Assembly (NCBI RefSeq): GCF_001662485.1
Contig: NZ_JMTM01000004.1
Coordinates: 1-64,000, forward strand
Origin: Flavobacterium succinicans
GTDB taxonomy: Bacteria; Bacteroidota; Bacteroidia; Flavobacteriales; Flavobacteriaceae
DNA: 64,000 bases
Reading direction: 5' to 3'
The notes under the pieces were generated by a model that saw nothing but the letters and a program-made list of their open reading frames with translations, did no database searches and had not been told where the DNA came from. A program made the translations under genes and the position numbers. Position 1 is the first letter of the stretch; the number at the start of each line of letters is the position of its first letter. This document shows positions 42,152 through 52,030 of the stretch, piece after piece.

Positions 42152-43432
42152 ATGAAGCAACAAAAAAAGAATATTATTGCAATTATTTTAGGTGGAGGGC
42201 AAGGTTCTAGACTGTATCCACTGACTGAGTTTCGTTCAAAACCAGCAGTACCTATCGGAGGTAAATATCGTTTGGTAGATATTCCAATTTCGAATTGTAT
42301 GAATTCGGATATTTTTAGAATGTTTGTTTTAACACAATTCAATTCTAAATCCTTGAATGCTCATATCAAAAACACTTATAATTTTAGTATTTTTAGTCAT
42401 GCTTTTGTAGACATTTTAGCTGCAGAACAAACACCTGATAACCCTACATGGTTTCAAGGAACCTCAGATGCTGTTCGACAATGTATGCCTCATTTTTTAA
42501 ATCATGATTTTGAATATGCCTTGATTTTATCTGGAGACCAATTGTATCAAATGGATTTTAATGAAATGCTGGAAGCCCATATCGCCAATGATGCCGATAT
42601 TTCTATAGCTACACTTCCCGTAAACGCTAAAGACGCACCAGAATTTGGAATTTTAAAGACGAATCATCAAAGTTTTATTGAAGCATTTATCGAGAAACCA
42701 GCCGCCGAGCTTTTGCCGGAATGGGAATCGGATGTGAGTGATGAAATGAAGCAACAAGGCAAGCATTATTTGGCCTCAATGGGGATTTATATTTTTAATA
42801 AAAAACTATTGGTGGAGTTGATGAAAAATCCGGATACTAAGGATTTTGGTAAAGAAATTATCCCTCAAGCCGTGGGCCATCAAAAAATACTCAGCTATCA
42901 ATACGAAGGATATTGGACAGATATTGGAAACATAGAATCCTTTTTTGATGCTAATATTGGTTTGACCAATGATGTTCCAGATTTTAATTTATTCGACAAC
43001 GATAATAAAATTTATACCAGACCTCGTTTATTACCCCCTTCCAAGTTTAAAAGCACACAAGTGGATAATTCTTTGATATCCGAAGGCTGTATTATTAATG
43101 CCAAAGCCATTATAAAATCGGTAATCGGTAACCGTTCTCGAATAGGTGAAGGAACCATAATTGAAAACTCTTATATTATGGGTAATGATTTTTATCAAAG
43201 TCTATCGGATATGAAAGAGGATATCGAAAATGATAATCAATTAATTGGTATTGGAGAACGTTGTTTTATTAATCATGCGTTGGTAGATAAAAATTGCCGA
43301 ATAGGTAACGACGTGTATATCAATGGGGGTAAGCATCTCGCCAATTGTTCCGAAGATTTATACTGTATCAAAGATGGTATTGTAGTGGTTAAAAAAGGAA
43401 CTGTATTGCCGGATAATTTTAGAATAGAATAA
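42152..43432 (+). CDS. glgC: Glucose-1-phosphate adenylyltransferase
   Basis: 426 aa. Makes ADP-glucose from glucose-1-phosphate and ATP, the committed step of bacterial glycogen synthesis. Seen: LGGGQGSRLYPLTEFRSKPA nucleotide site, LVDIPISNCMNSDI, LSGDQLYQMDFNEM with the catalytic Asp, and SDVSDEMK... FIEKP region for glucose-1-phosphate. The C-terminal ~120 residues form a left-handed beta-helix of hexad repeats (GCIINAKAIIKSVIGNRS). First gene of the operon with glgE, maltokinase and glgB. Confidence 0.96.
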   Translation: MKQQKKNIIAIILGGGQGSRLYPLTEFRSKPAVPIGGKYRLVDIPISNCMNSDIFRMFVLTQFNSKSLNAHIKNTYNFSIFSHAFVDILAAEQTPDNPTWFQGTSDAVRQCMPHFLNHDFEYALILSGDQLYQMDFNEMLEAHIANDADISIATLPVNAKDAPEFGILKTNHQSFIEAFIEKPAAELLPEWESDVSDEMKQQGKHYLASMGIYIFNKKLLVELMKNPDTKDFGKEIIPQAVGHQKILSYQYEGYWTDIGNIESFFDANIGLTNDVPDFNLFDNDNKIYTRPRLLPPSKFKSTQVDNSLISEGCIINAKAIIKSVIGNRSRIGEGTIIENSYIMGNDFYQSLSDMKEDIENDNQLIGIGERCFINHALVDKNCRIGNDVYINGGKHLANCSEDLYCIKDGIVVVKKGTVLPDNFRIE

Positions 43433-43510
43433 TACAGCAAAGTATTATAAATTTATGAATATAGTATCAGTTTCTAGAGAATAGAAAATGATTTAATTTT
43501 TTTTAATATT

Positions 43511-45445
43511 ATGCAGAAGCAAACTCGAATTATTATCGAAAATGTGATGCCTCAATTAGATGGAGGCACTCATTTTATCAAAAGAATAGTAGGTCAAACT
43601 GTCGCTCTTACAGCAGATGTTTTTTCAGACGGACATGATGTAATTGAATGTTGTATCAAATACAAACACGAAACTGAAAAGAAATGGCAAGAAGTGCGAA
43701 TGTGGCCAACTTATAATGATGAATGGAATGGAAGTTTTAAAGTGGAACAGCAAGGTTTTTATAGCTATTTCGTAGAAGGATGGGTAGATTATGCATTGAA
43801 TTGGCAACACGGTACTGAACGTAAAATTCAAGACCATCAATATGTAAAATCAGAATTGCTTGAAGGGGCAGAGTATATAGAAGCGATTATAAAGAAAGTC
43901 GATGCTTCTGAGAAAGACTATCTCAAAAAGGTAATGCAACTTTTCAAATCCGAAGCGGATTACAATGAAGCCGTAAAAGAGGCTACTTCTTATGAACTAA
44001 AAAGTATTTTTAAAAAATATCCTGTTCGTTACATAGAAAATAAATCCTCGGAACTAAAGGTATATGTCGATAGAAAAAAAGCATTGTTCAGTACATGGTA
44101 CGAATTTTTTCCAAGATCTTCATCGGAAGAACAAGGGAAACACGGTACTTTTAAAGACTGCGAAAGATTGTTGCCTAGAGTAGCAGCCATGGGTTTTGAT
44201 ACCTTGTATTTTCCACCCATTCATCCTATTGGGGAAATCAACCGTAAAGGAAAAAACAACGCTACTAATGCACAGGAAGGTGATGTTGGTTCTCCATGGG
44301 GAATTGGTTCTCAATATGGTGGACACAAATCGACGCATCCCGAGTTGGGTTCTATAAAAGATTTTAAATCTTTGGTCAAAAAAGCTCAAGATTTGGGTAT
44401 TGAGGTCGCGATGGATTATGCGTTGCAAGCGGCTCCCGATCATCCATATGTTAAAGATTTTCCACAGTGGTTCAAATGGAGACCAGATGGTACCGTACAA
44501 TATGCCGAAAACCCTCCCAAGAAATACCAAGACATTCAACCCATTTATTTTGAAAGTACCGATTGGAAAAACCTTTGGAAAGAGTTGTTAGATGTGGCTT
44601 TATTTTGGATTGAAGAATGCAATATCAAAGTGTATCGTGTGGATAATCCACATACCAAACCGTTTTATTTTTGGGGATGGTTGATTGGTGAAATTAAGAA
44701 AAAACATCCCGATGTTTTGTTTTTAGCCGAAGCTTTTACGCGCCCAAAAATCATGAATGAATTGGCCAAACAAGGCTTTAGTCAATCGTATACGTATTTT
44801 ACTTGGAGAAACACCAAAGCCGAATTAATCGAGTATGTGACAGAGCTGACGCAGTCTTCTCAAAAAGAATTTTATAGACCCAATTTTTGGCCCAATACTC
44901 CCGATATTAACCCGTTTCCTTTGCAAGGAGGAAACGAATCCATTCATTTGCAAAAGTACTTTTTGGCCGCTACCCTAAGTTCAAATGTGGGGATTTATGG
45001 ACCTGTTTTCGAATATAGGATTAGTGCACCATTGGCTCCAGGAAAAGAAGAATACTTAGATTCTGAGAAATATGAGTTTGTTAAATGGGATTGGGATATT
45101 CAGAATAATTTAATCCACAGAATCTCCCAAATTAATGCGATAAGAAAGGCACAAAATTCGTTACAGCAGACCAATAACATTGTTTTTTGTGAGACCAATA
45201 ATGATCAAGTAATTGCCTACTATAAATACGACGATAACAAACAGAATGAAACCTTAATGGTGGTGAGTTTAAACGATCAACAGATGGTTCAAGCCATGGT
45301 GCGTTTGCCTTATGCACAACTAGGAAATCAACCCATTCGTGTACACGATTTAATGACAGATGCAACTTATTTCTGGGAAAATGAATGGAATTTTATAGAA
45401 TTACGACCTGATTTGCCTTTTCATTTATTTAAAATAATCAAGTAA
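43511..45445 (+). CDS. glgE: Alpha-1,4-glucan:maltose-1-phosphate maltosyltransferase
   Basis: 644 aa, GH13 subfamily 3. Adds maltosyl units from maltose-1-phosphate to alpha-glucan. An N-terminal beta domain (to ~150) precedes the barrel; WYEFFPRS, FPPIHPIGEINRKGKNN and SPWGIGSQYGGH are GlgE marks. The nucleophile is the Asp in VYRVDNPHTKPF (about residue 377) and the acid/base the Glu in FLAEAFTRP (about 406). The start of the next gene overlaps this stop by one base (TAATG). Confidence 0.96.
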   Translation: MQKQTRIIIENVMPQLDGGTHFIKRIVGQTVALTADVFSDGHDVIECCIKYKHETEKKWQEVRMWPTYNDEWNGSFKVEQQGFYSYFVEGWVDYALNWQHGTERKIQDHQYVKSELLEGAEYIEAIIKKVDASEKDYLKKVMQLFKSEADYNEAVKEATSYELKSIFKKYPVRYIENKSSELKVYVDRKKALFSTWYEFFPRSSSEEQGKHGTFKDCERLLPRVAAMGFDTLYFPPIHPIGEINRKGKNNATNAQEGDVGSPWGIGSQYGGHKSTHPELGSIKDFKSLVKKAQDLGIEVAMDYALQAAPDHPYVKDFPQWFKWRPDGTVQYAENPPKKYQDIQPIYFESTDWKNLWKELLDVALFWIEECNIKVYRVDNPHTKPFYFWGWLIGEIKKKHPDVLFLAEAFTRPKIMNELAKQGFSQSYTYFTWRNTKAELIEYVTELTQSSQKEFYRPNFWPNTPDINPFPLQGGNESIHLQKYFLAATLSSNVGIYGPVFEYRISAPLAPGKEEYLDSEKYEFVKWDWDIQNNLIHRISQINAIRKAQNSLQQTNNIVFCETNNDQVIAYYKYDDNKQNETLMVVSLNDQQMVQAMVRLPYAQLGNQPIRVHDLMTDATYFWENEWNFIELRPDLPFHLFKIIK

Positions 45446-47079
45446 TGGTTGATAAAATTAACGAAGACGAATTCCAAAATCCGTTTGTTTTCAATATTGA
45501 ATGGAAAAATGCTTTTGCTGAAGAAGATTTTGTGAAAATATTTTCATCGGATATACTCGAAAATTACATTATCAATAAACGATGGTATGGTGGAAAAGCC
45601 AGTACTTTAAAGTATATTGAAATTGTAGAATCGTTTCAAATTTCCTCAAAAAAACACACTTATTATGGGGTTTTGTTTGAAGTTAATTTTAAAGAAGCGT
45701 TCTACCAGCATTATTTTATGCCTATTTCGTTCATGTCGGAAGTCGATTTAGAAACCAATACAGTAATCGCTCCAGTTATTATGAATGGAGTTCAAGGTTA
45801 TTTGGTCGATGCCCTTCATCAGGAGGATTTTCGTAAATTAATGTTTGATAACATTGTTCATCCTAACGCGAAAGTAAATGAAAAATTGAGTTTTCATTGT
45901 GGTTCCAAGTTAACACAAAAGACCTATCAAAGCTCGAAATTTATGGGCGTGGAGCAAAGCAATACGTCTATAATTTACAATGATACCTTGGTTTTAAAGA
46001 TTTTCAGAAGGATTTATATCAATATGAATCCAGATTATGAGATAAGCCGTTTTTTGACGGAACGTATGCATTTTGAAAATTCACCAGCCTACACCGGAAG
46101 TATTAGCGTTATTTTGACTGAAGGAAATATCACCTTGGGATTAATGCAAGAGCTAGTTCCGAATCAAGGCGATGCATGGAAGTTTATGCTAGAAGAAGTA
46201 GATCGAATTTTTGAAAACCTAAGCTATCGCAAAATAAAAATTGACAAATTACCAGACGTTGAATTGTTCTCGAGATTACGATTGAATGATATTCCACACG
46301 AAATTATCGATTGGGCAGGGTTAAAGATTTTTTTACGCATTAGAACCTTGGCGACGCGTACGGCCGAAATGCATATTGCTTTAGGGAGTGATATTCATGA
46401 AACCGCTTTTACACCAATAACTTATAACGGGGATTATTCGGTATGGTTAAAGAATCGATTGACCTATCAATTTCAAAACCGATTGAATATTCTAGAGAAT
46501 AACTTGCACAAACTAGATGGTTTGGCTCTGGAATTGGCGAATCAGTTTTTGGATCAAAAAAAGAACATTCGTAAAGTTTTCTTAGATTTTGATTGGACCA
46601 AAATGAAATCTGAGCGTATTCGAATACACGGTGATTATCATCTTGGTCAAGTATTAGTCAACGGAGAAGATTTTTTCATTTTAGATTTCGAAGGAGAACC
46701 AGAAAGCACCATTCGCGATCGAAAAGTAAAACAACCCCCATTGAAAGATGTGGCAGGAATGTTCCGCTCGTTCCATTATGCCATTTATGCTACGATTTTC
46801 AATAATAAGGACAAGTACAATTACGAACAAGCTGAACTATTTATGGCAGGAGAGTTGTTGTATAAATACTTTGTTGGTATTTTTTTACAAACGTACACCG
46901 AGGTCGCTCAAGGAGGGAATCTTAATATTGGTTACAAAAATGAAATTGACTTTTTACTCAAATATTGTTTGCTCGAAAAAGCGGTTTACGAATTAGGGTA
47001 CGAATTAAATTCAAGACCTCGTTGGTCTGTAATTCCACTGACAGGAATTGCGAGTATTATGAATTTTGGAACAAAATAA
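45445..47079 (+). CDS. Maltokinase-like kinase (Mak/Pep2 type)
   Basis: 544 aa, longer than many stand-alone maltokinases (about 450). NKRWYGGKASTLKY near the N-terminus is the maltokinase N-cap; the kinase lobe ends in RIHGDYHLGQVLVNGEDFFILDFEGEP, with the catalytic Asp in HGDYH (about residue 395) and the metal Asp in LDFEGEP. It would phosphorylate maltose to maltose-1-phosphate, the GlgE donor. In many genomes the kinase is fused to or next to trehalose synthase; no such gene is in this window. Confidence 0.9.
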   Translation: MVDKINEDEFQNPFVFNIEWKNAFAEEDFVKIFSSDILENYIINKRWYGGKASTLKYIEIVESFQISSKKHTYYGVLFEVNFKEAFYQHYFMPISFMSEVDLETNTVIAPVIMNGVQGYLVDALHQEDFRKLMFDNIVHPNAKVNEKLSFHCGSKLTQKTYQSSKFMGVEQSNTSIIYNDTLVLKIFRRIYINMNPDYEISRFLTERMHFENSPAYTGSISVILTEGNITLGLMQELVPNQGDAWKFMLEEVDRIFENLSYRKIKIDKLPDVELFSRLRLNDIPHEIIDWAGLKIFLRIRTLATRTAEMHIALGSDIHETAFTPITYNGDYSVWLKNRLTYQFQNRLNILENNLHKLDGLALELANQFLDQKKNIRKVFLDFDWTKMKSERIRIHGDYHLGQVLVNGEDFFILDFEGEPESTIRDRKVKQPPLKDVAGMFRSFHYAIYATIFNNKDKYNYEQAELFMAGELLYKYFVGIFLQTYTEVAQGGNLNIGYKNEIDFLLKYCLLEKAVYELGYELNSRPRWSVIPLTGIASIMNFGTK

Positions 47080-47115
47080 ATGACAGTACTGAGCAATCAG
47101 TTTAAAAAATAAAAA

Positions 47116-49023
47116 ATGAATAAAGTACAAGTACATTCTCTTTTCACCGAATTTGATATTGATTTATTTAAAGCAGGGAAGCATTTTCGTCTCTATGAAA
47201 AATTAGGCGCACATCCTATGGAAGTGGATGGTGTGAAAGGAGTATATTTTGCCGTTTGGGCACCCTCAGCGGCCTCGGTTTCTGTGATTGGGGATTTTAA
47301 TTATTGGATAGCCGGCAATCATGACTTGTATGTCCGTTGGGATGCTTCAGGTATTTGGGAAGGTTTTATTCCAAATATCACTAAAGGAACAACTTATAAA
47401 TATAAAATTCAGTCATCCAACAACGGCATAGTTACTGAGAAAGCAGATCCTTTTGCTTTTTATTGCGAAAAACCACCACACACCGCTTCAGTAATCTGGG
47501 ATTTGGATTATAAATGGGAGGATGACCAATGGATGAAGTCTCGAAAAGAACACAATGCGCTAGATAAACCCTATTCTGTTTATGAAGTGCATCTAGGATC
47601 TTGGAAACGCCATGCGGATGATAATAGTTTCTTAAGTTATACAGAAATGGCCGAAGACCTTGTGGCCTATGTCAAAGAAACAGGATTTACACACGTAGAG
47701 TTCATGCCCGTAATGGAATATCCCTACGATCCTTCTTGGGGCTATCAGTTGGTCGGGTATTTTGCACCAACTTCTCGCTTTGGAAACCCTCAAGAGTTTA
47801 TGTATCTGGTGGATCGTTTACACGATGCAGGAATTGGAGTAATTTTGGATTGGGTACCGTCTCATTTTCCAGATGATGCACACGGGTTAGGTTTTTTTGA
47901 TGGCTCAAATCTATTCGAACATCCTGACCGCAGAAAAGGCTACCATCCCGATTGGAAAAGTTTAGTCTTTAATTATGGTCGTAACGAGGTGCGTTCGTTC
48001 CTAATAAGTAATGCTTTATTTTGGTTGCACCATTATCATGTGGATGGACTACGAGTGGATGCTGTAGCTTCTATGTTATATTTAGATTATTCTAGAAAAG
48101 ATGGGGAGTGGGAACCCAATATTTTTGGTGGACGCGAAAACCTTGACACGATAAGCTTTCTTAAAGATTTTAACGAAGCAGTTTATGCCAATTACGAAGG
48201 TGTGCAAACCATAGCCGAGGAAAGTACCTCATTTCCTATGGTTTCTCGACCTACTTTCGCTGGTGGATTAGGCTTTGGAATGAAATGGATGATGGGTTGG
48301 ATGCACGATACCTTGCATTATTTTCAAAAAGAAACAGTCTATAGAAAATACCATCAAAACGAGTTGACTTTCTCGATGACTTATGCTTTTTCGGAGAATT
48401 TTATGTTGCCACTTTCTCACGATGAGGTGGTCTACGGAAAACATTCCATCGCGGGAAGAATGCCTGGTGATGAGTGGCAAAAGTTCGCTAATCTCCGTTT
48501 GCTGTATGGCTATATGTTTACACATCCAGGAACAAAACTGCTGTTTATGGGTAGCGAATTTGGGCAAAGTGCCGAGTGGAATTTTGAACAAAGTTTGGAT
48601 TGGCATTTGCTGCAACATCCTTTTCACAAAGGGATTCAAACAGTAATCACTGAGCTGAACACACTCTACAAATCACAACCTGCCTTGTACGAAAAGCAAT
48701 TTAGCCCTGAAGGATTCGAATGGATTAATTATTCTGATCACGAGAATGCAGTTATGACCTACATCCGAAAAGGGAACGATCCAAAGAATGATTTGATTGT
48801 GATTTGCAATTTCACACCAGTAGTTCGAGAAAATTATCGCATAGGGATTCCTAGAAAAGGAGAATTAGTTGAACTATTCAACAGCGATGCCAAGTTATTT
48901 GGTGGTAGTGGCGTGCAACAAAGCGAAAAGCTAAAAGTCGAAGCCACGCCTTATGATGGCAGAGATTATTCCATCGCCTTGACGTTGCCTCCTTTGGCGA
49001 TTTCTGTGTTTAAAATGAAATAA
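47116..49023 (+). CDS. glgB: 1,4-alpha-glucan branching enzyme
   Basis: 635 aa. A CBM48 domain (YFAVWAPSAASVSVIGDFNYW) precedes the GH13 barrel. Catalytic residues: Asp in GLRVDAVASML (about 313), Glu in TIAEESTSFP (about 367), Asp in LPLSHDEVVYGK. Makes alpha-1,6 branches during glycogen synthesis. The N-terminus is short, lacking the extra first domain of the E. coli enzyme, which is common in Bacteroidetes. Last gene of the operon. Confidence 0.96.
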   Translation: MNKVQVHSLFTEFDIDLFKAGKHFRLYEKLGAHPMEVDGVKGVYFAVWAPSAASVSVIGDFNYWIAGNHDLYVRWDASGIWEGFIPNITKGTTYKYKIQSSNNGIVTEKADPFAFYCEKPPHTASVIWDLDYKWEDDQWMKSRKEHNALDKPYSVYEVHLGSWKRHADDNSFLSYTEMAEDLVAYVKETGFTHVEFMPVMEYPYDPSWGYQLVGYFAPTSRFGNPQEFMYLVDRLHDAGIGVILDWVPSHFPDDAHGLGFFDGSNLFEHPDRRKGYHPDWKSLVFNYGRNEVRSFLISNALFWLHHYHVDGLRVDAVASMLYLDYSRKDGEWEPNIFGGRENLDTISFLKDFNEAVYANYEGVQTIAEESTSFPMVSRPTFAGGLGFGMKWMMGWMHDTLHYFQKETVYRKYHQNELTFSMTYAFSENFMLPLSHDEVVYGKHSIAGRMPGDEWQKFANLRLLYGYMFTHPGTKLLFMGSEFGQSAEWNFEQSLDWHLLQHPFHKGIQTVITELNTLYKSQPALYEKQFSPEGFEWINYSDHENAVMTYIRKGNDPKNDLIVICNFTPVVRENYRIGIPRKGELVELFNSDAKLFGGSGVQQSEKLKVEATPYDGRDYSIALTLPPLAISVFKMK

Positions 49024-49087
49024 CATAGCGGATTCAAAATTATAATCGTTTGTAAGACTTAGTGTTTTATAAACGATTTTTTTATTT

Positions 49088-49191
49088 GGGCGTGCCCTCC
49101 TCTAGCCAGAAAAAGGCTAGAGGAGGTCGTGCTGTACGTTCCCGCTTCCCGATAGAAAAAATCGGGAGAGCTCCACTGCCATCACTCACGC
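49088..49191. repeat. GCGTGAGTGAT...GGCACGCCC intergenic element, copy 3
   Basis: Read on the minus strand it begins GCGTGAGTGATGG and ends GGGCACGCCC, the same end signatures as the copies at 21467 and 23411. Inside are two hairpins: CCTCCTCTAGCC/GGCTAGAGGAGG and TCCCGAT/ATCGGGA. Only the ends are shared with the other copies; the inner hairpins differ. It may serve as the terminator of glgB. Confidence 0.7.
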
Positions 49192-49220
49192 AAGCGTCTT
49201 CGAGAGAACTATTATTGGAA

Positions 49221-49643
49221 TTATAGGAATTTTGCTTTCAATTCAGGAGTAGGCATCCAGCAGTGTTCTTGTTGACCGTACCATTTGTACCTGTTTTTGG
49301 CGACATAATCATAAACGGAATTCAAAAGGGGAGTAGGAAGGATTTTAAAAACAATAGCCAAACTAAAAATTCCACCAAGTTCCTTTGCAATATCCAAAAC
49401 CGCCTCCGATTTATAAGAATACGAAACCCCAGGCGCATAAAAAACAAGACTATCTATTTTGCGCGTAGCAATCCCAATATGTTTTTGTATAGCTATACCC
49501 GATTCACTTTGCAAAGCCACAAAACGGAAAACATCTTTTTTATCGTGTTTTATAATGGTTTGCACGGCAGTATTACACAAATTGCAAACGCCATCAAAAA
49601 GAATGATTTTCTTATGTTCAGGAAGTGATAGCGAATGTTGCAT
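49221..49643 (-). CDS. Thiol-disulfide oxidoreductase, DCC family
   Basis: 140 aa from the ATG at 49643; a frame-start at 49721 runs through the inverted repeat and is unlikely. The signature FDGVCNLCN with CXXC lies near residue 20 and FRFVALQSESG, DSLVFYAPGVSY and RYKWYGQQEHCWMP follow the family order. Role in redox of an unknown partner. Single gene on the minus strand downstream of mutS2. Confidence 0.9.
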   Translation of the reverse strand: MQHSLSLPEHKKIILFDGVCNLCNTAVQTIIKHDKKDVFRFVALQSESGIAIQKHIGIATRKIDSLVFYAPGVSYSYKSEAVLDIAKELGGIFSLAIVFKILPTPLLNSVYDYVAKNRYKWYGQQEHCWMPTPELKAKFL

Positions 49644-49685
49644 TTGTTTATTGGTCTTAATTAAGGTTTGAGAATAGGTGTAATT

Positions 49686-49743
49686 ACCGCAAATTCGCAA
49701 ATTAATTTGAGGCTTATGCAATAAAAATTTGCGAATTTGCGGT
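49686..49743. repeat. 18-bp perfect inverted repeat between mutS2 and the DCC gene
   Basis: ACCGCAAATTCGCAAATT (49686-49703) and AATTTGCGAATTTGCGGT (49726-49743) are exact complements with a 22-bp loop. Placed just past the mutS2 stop (49752). A run of A on its right means it could end transcription on one strand only; a role as a small structural element is equally possible. Confidence 0.6.
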
Positions 49744-49751
49744 CATTTTTT

Positions 49752-51917
49752 TTATTTCTTAACCGCTTCAACTAATTCCAATTCGTCTAAACTTACTTTC
49801 GAGGTGAAAATACCATAATTGACAGTAGCTTTATTTTTCTCAATACTATCAATCGTTCCCACCGCTTTTCCATCAGCCATGCGCACGCGATCACCTAGTT
49901 TTAAAATAGGTTTTGGTTTCTCGATAACGGGTTTCAATTTCTTTTCTTTTTTGATTGTTCTGATTTCCTCGACTTTCACTTCAACCTCTTTGATAATCTC
50001 TTTTTTCTTTTCGGTGATGACTTTGGCTTCTTTGGCTGAAATCTTTTTTCGCTTAGAGTTTTCTATTTCAATAATTTTCAAAAACTCACCAATGAGTTCT
50101 TTTTTGTTTTTATTGTTGAAGTATTTCTCTGAAATATCTTCTATTTTTTGTCCAATGTAAATCGTTTTTTGGTTGCTGTCATACAATTCCTGATAGCTTT
50201 CTAGTTTTTGCTTGATTTTCACATTGATGTTCTCCATTTTTTTACCTTCTTCTCTGGCTTTGGATTCTTCTTCTTTTAATGTTTGAGAGGTTTTTTCGAG
50301 TTTGGAACGTTCTTTTTGCAAAGTGGCAATAGTCTTGTCAAAACGTACTTTTCCCGTTTCGATTTTCTTTTTAGCCCGATTGATTAAGCCAAACGGAATT
50401 CCATTTTTCTGAGCTACTTCAAAAGTAAAAGAGCTTCCTGCTTGACCCAAAACGAGTTTGTACAAAGGTTCTAATGTTTTCTCGTCAAAAAGCATATTAG
50501 CATTTTGAGCACAAGGCAATTCATTGGCCAAAATCTTTAAATTGGAATAGTGGGTCGTAATAATTCCAAATGCTTCACGATGGTAAAATTCTTCCAAGAA
50601 AATTTCGGCAAGCGCTCCACCCAAGTCAGGGTCGGAACCTGTACCAAACTCATCAATCAAAAACATGGTTTTTCTATTGCATTTTTTTAGAAAATAATTC
50701 ATGTTTTTTAGACGATAACTGTAGGTACTCAAGTGATTTTCTATGGATTGATTGTCTCCAATATCCGTTAGAATTCGGTCAAATAGAAAGGTTTCACTGC
50801 GTTCGTGTACAGGAATCAACATACCCGATTGCAACATTAATTGTAACAAACCAACCGTTTTTAACGAAATGGTTTTTCCACCAGCATTAGGTCCAGAAAT
50901 AACGATGATTCGGTTATCTTGGTTGAGTTCTATAGTTTGCGGATGCGTAACTTCGTTCTTTTGTTTGTTGTTCAAATACAAAATAGGATGGTAAGCATCT
51001 CTAAAGAAGAGCCTTCTTTCTTCGGTGATTTGAGGTAAGATAGCATTGATTTTGTTGGCATATTTGGCTTTGGCCGCAATAACATCAATATCACTCAAAA
51101 ACTCTTGGTACTCGACAAGCAAAGGCAAATAGGGACGAATAGCGTTTGATAATTGCTTTAAGATTCGCGTGATTTCTTCTTTTTCTTCATATTCGAGATT
51201 GCTCAATTCACGCGAATATCTCAAAGTAGCTTCTGGTTCGATATAAGCAATACTGCCTGTTTTTGAGCTTCCCAAAATGGTTCCTTTCACTTTACGACGA
51301 TACATTGCCAAAACGGCCAAAACTCTACGATTTTGTACAAAACTTTCTTTGATATCATCCAAATAGCCCAAGCCATTGTATTGCGATAAGGCCACACCAA
51401 AACTTTGGTTTACCTTACCACGTACCACATTCATATTTCTTCGAATGTTGAGTAAATCCGGGGATGCATTGTCTTTGATTTCTCCATATTTATCTACGAC
51501 TTCGTCAATTAAGGTGATGATGTTTTTGGTGTATTCAACTTTAGCCGCTCGGGCATTCAAGTTAGGATAATAGTCTTCGAATTTTTTTAAGAAATTCAGT
51601 AAGAAGTTACTGGTAGCGGAAAGCGTCGCAATTTTTCTAAAACTTCCTACTTCTAGAAAGCTATCTTCAATTCCAAGAAATTTGATTTCATGAGTAATGG
51701 CGTCAAATCCATGATTTGGAATGGCATTGTTATTTTGAAAAGAAGAAACATACTCTGAAGTTTGCAACAAAGCTTCCATCAACGTTTCTTTCTCTCTGAA
51801 AGGCGTTATGTTTAATGCTTTCTCTTTGCCAATATCGGTATTGCAAATATCCGATAGGGTTTCGAGTACAGTGGGGAATTGTAAATCTTGTAATGTTTTT
51901 TCGGTGATAGCAATCAT
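49752..51917 (-). CDS. mutS2: MutS2-type ATPase lacking the C-terminal Smr domain
   Basis: 721 aa. Walker A VISGPNAGGKTISLKTVG, Walker B MFLIDEFGTGSDP, and the TTHYSNLKILA region are clear. A coiled coil (RFDKTIATLQKERSKLEKT...) fills residues ~515-600. The last 60 residues (PILKLGDRVRMADGKAVGTI, SKVSLDELELVEAVKK) are a KOW-like barrel, and the protein stops there; the Smr nuclease of most MutS2 proteins (around 780 aa) is absent. The clamp and ATPase remain, so a role at collided ribosomes or in recombination is possible without cutting. Divergent from the MntA/HepT pair. Confidence 0.9.
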   Translation of the reverse strand: MIAITEKTLQDLQFPTVLETLSDICNTDIGKEKALNITPFREKETLMEALLQTSEYVSSFQNNNAIPNHGFDAITHEIKFLGIEDSFLEVGSFRKIATLSATSNFLLNFLKKFEDYYPNLNARAAKVEYTKNIITLIDEVVDKYGEIKDNASPDLLNIRRNMNVVRGKVNQSFGVALSQYNGLGYLDDIKESFVQNRRVLAVLAMYRRKVKGTILGSSKTGSIAYIEPEATLRYSRELSNLEYEEKEEITRILKQLSNAIRPYLPLLVEYQEFLSDIDVIAAKAKYANKINAILPQITEERRLFFRDAYHPILYLNNKQKNEVTHPQTIELNQDNRIIVISGPNAGGKTISLKTVGLLQLMLQSGMLIPVHERSETFLFDRILTDIGDNQSIENHLSTYSYRLKNMNYFLKKCNRKTMFLIDEFGTGSDPDLGGALAEIFLEEFYHREAFGIITTHYSNLKILANELPCAQNANMLFDEKTLEPLYKLVLGQAGSSFTFEVAQKNGIPFGLINRAKKKIETGKVRFDKTIATLQKERSKLEKTSQTLKEEESKAREEGKKMENINVKIKQKLESYQELYDSNQKTIYIGQKIEDISEKYFNNKNKKELIGEFLKIIEIENSKRKKISAKEAKVITEKKKEIIKEVEVKVEEIRTIKKEKKLKPVIEKPKPILKLGDRVRMADGKAVGTIDSIEKNKATVNYGIFTSKVSLDELELVEAVKK

Positions 51918-51961
51918 TGAATTTTGTATTGTGAAAAGGACAAAGTTACAAACTTGTTAAG

Positions 51962-51996
51962 TTGTATTAATCTAAAACAATTAATATTTATATTTG
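51962..51996 (+). promoter_or_regulatory. Promoter candidate for mntA-hepT-ung
   Basis: TTG at 51962-51964 and TATATTTG at 51989-51996 (a full TAnnTTTG match), with a 24-bp spacer, one base longer than the usual range. It lies about 35 bp before the mntA start. Confidence 0.45.
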
Positions 51997-52030
51997 TTAC
52001 AAATCAAATTCGTAATAGATTTTATCAAAA

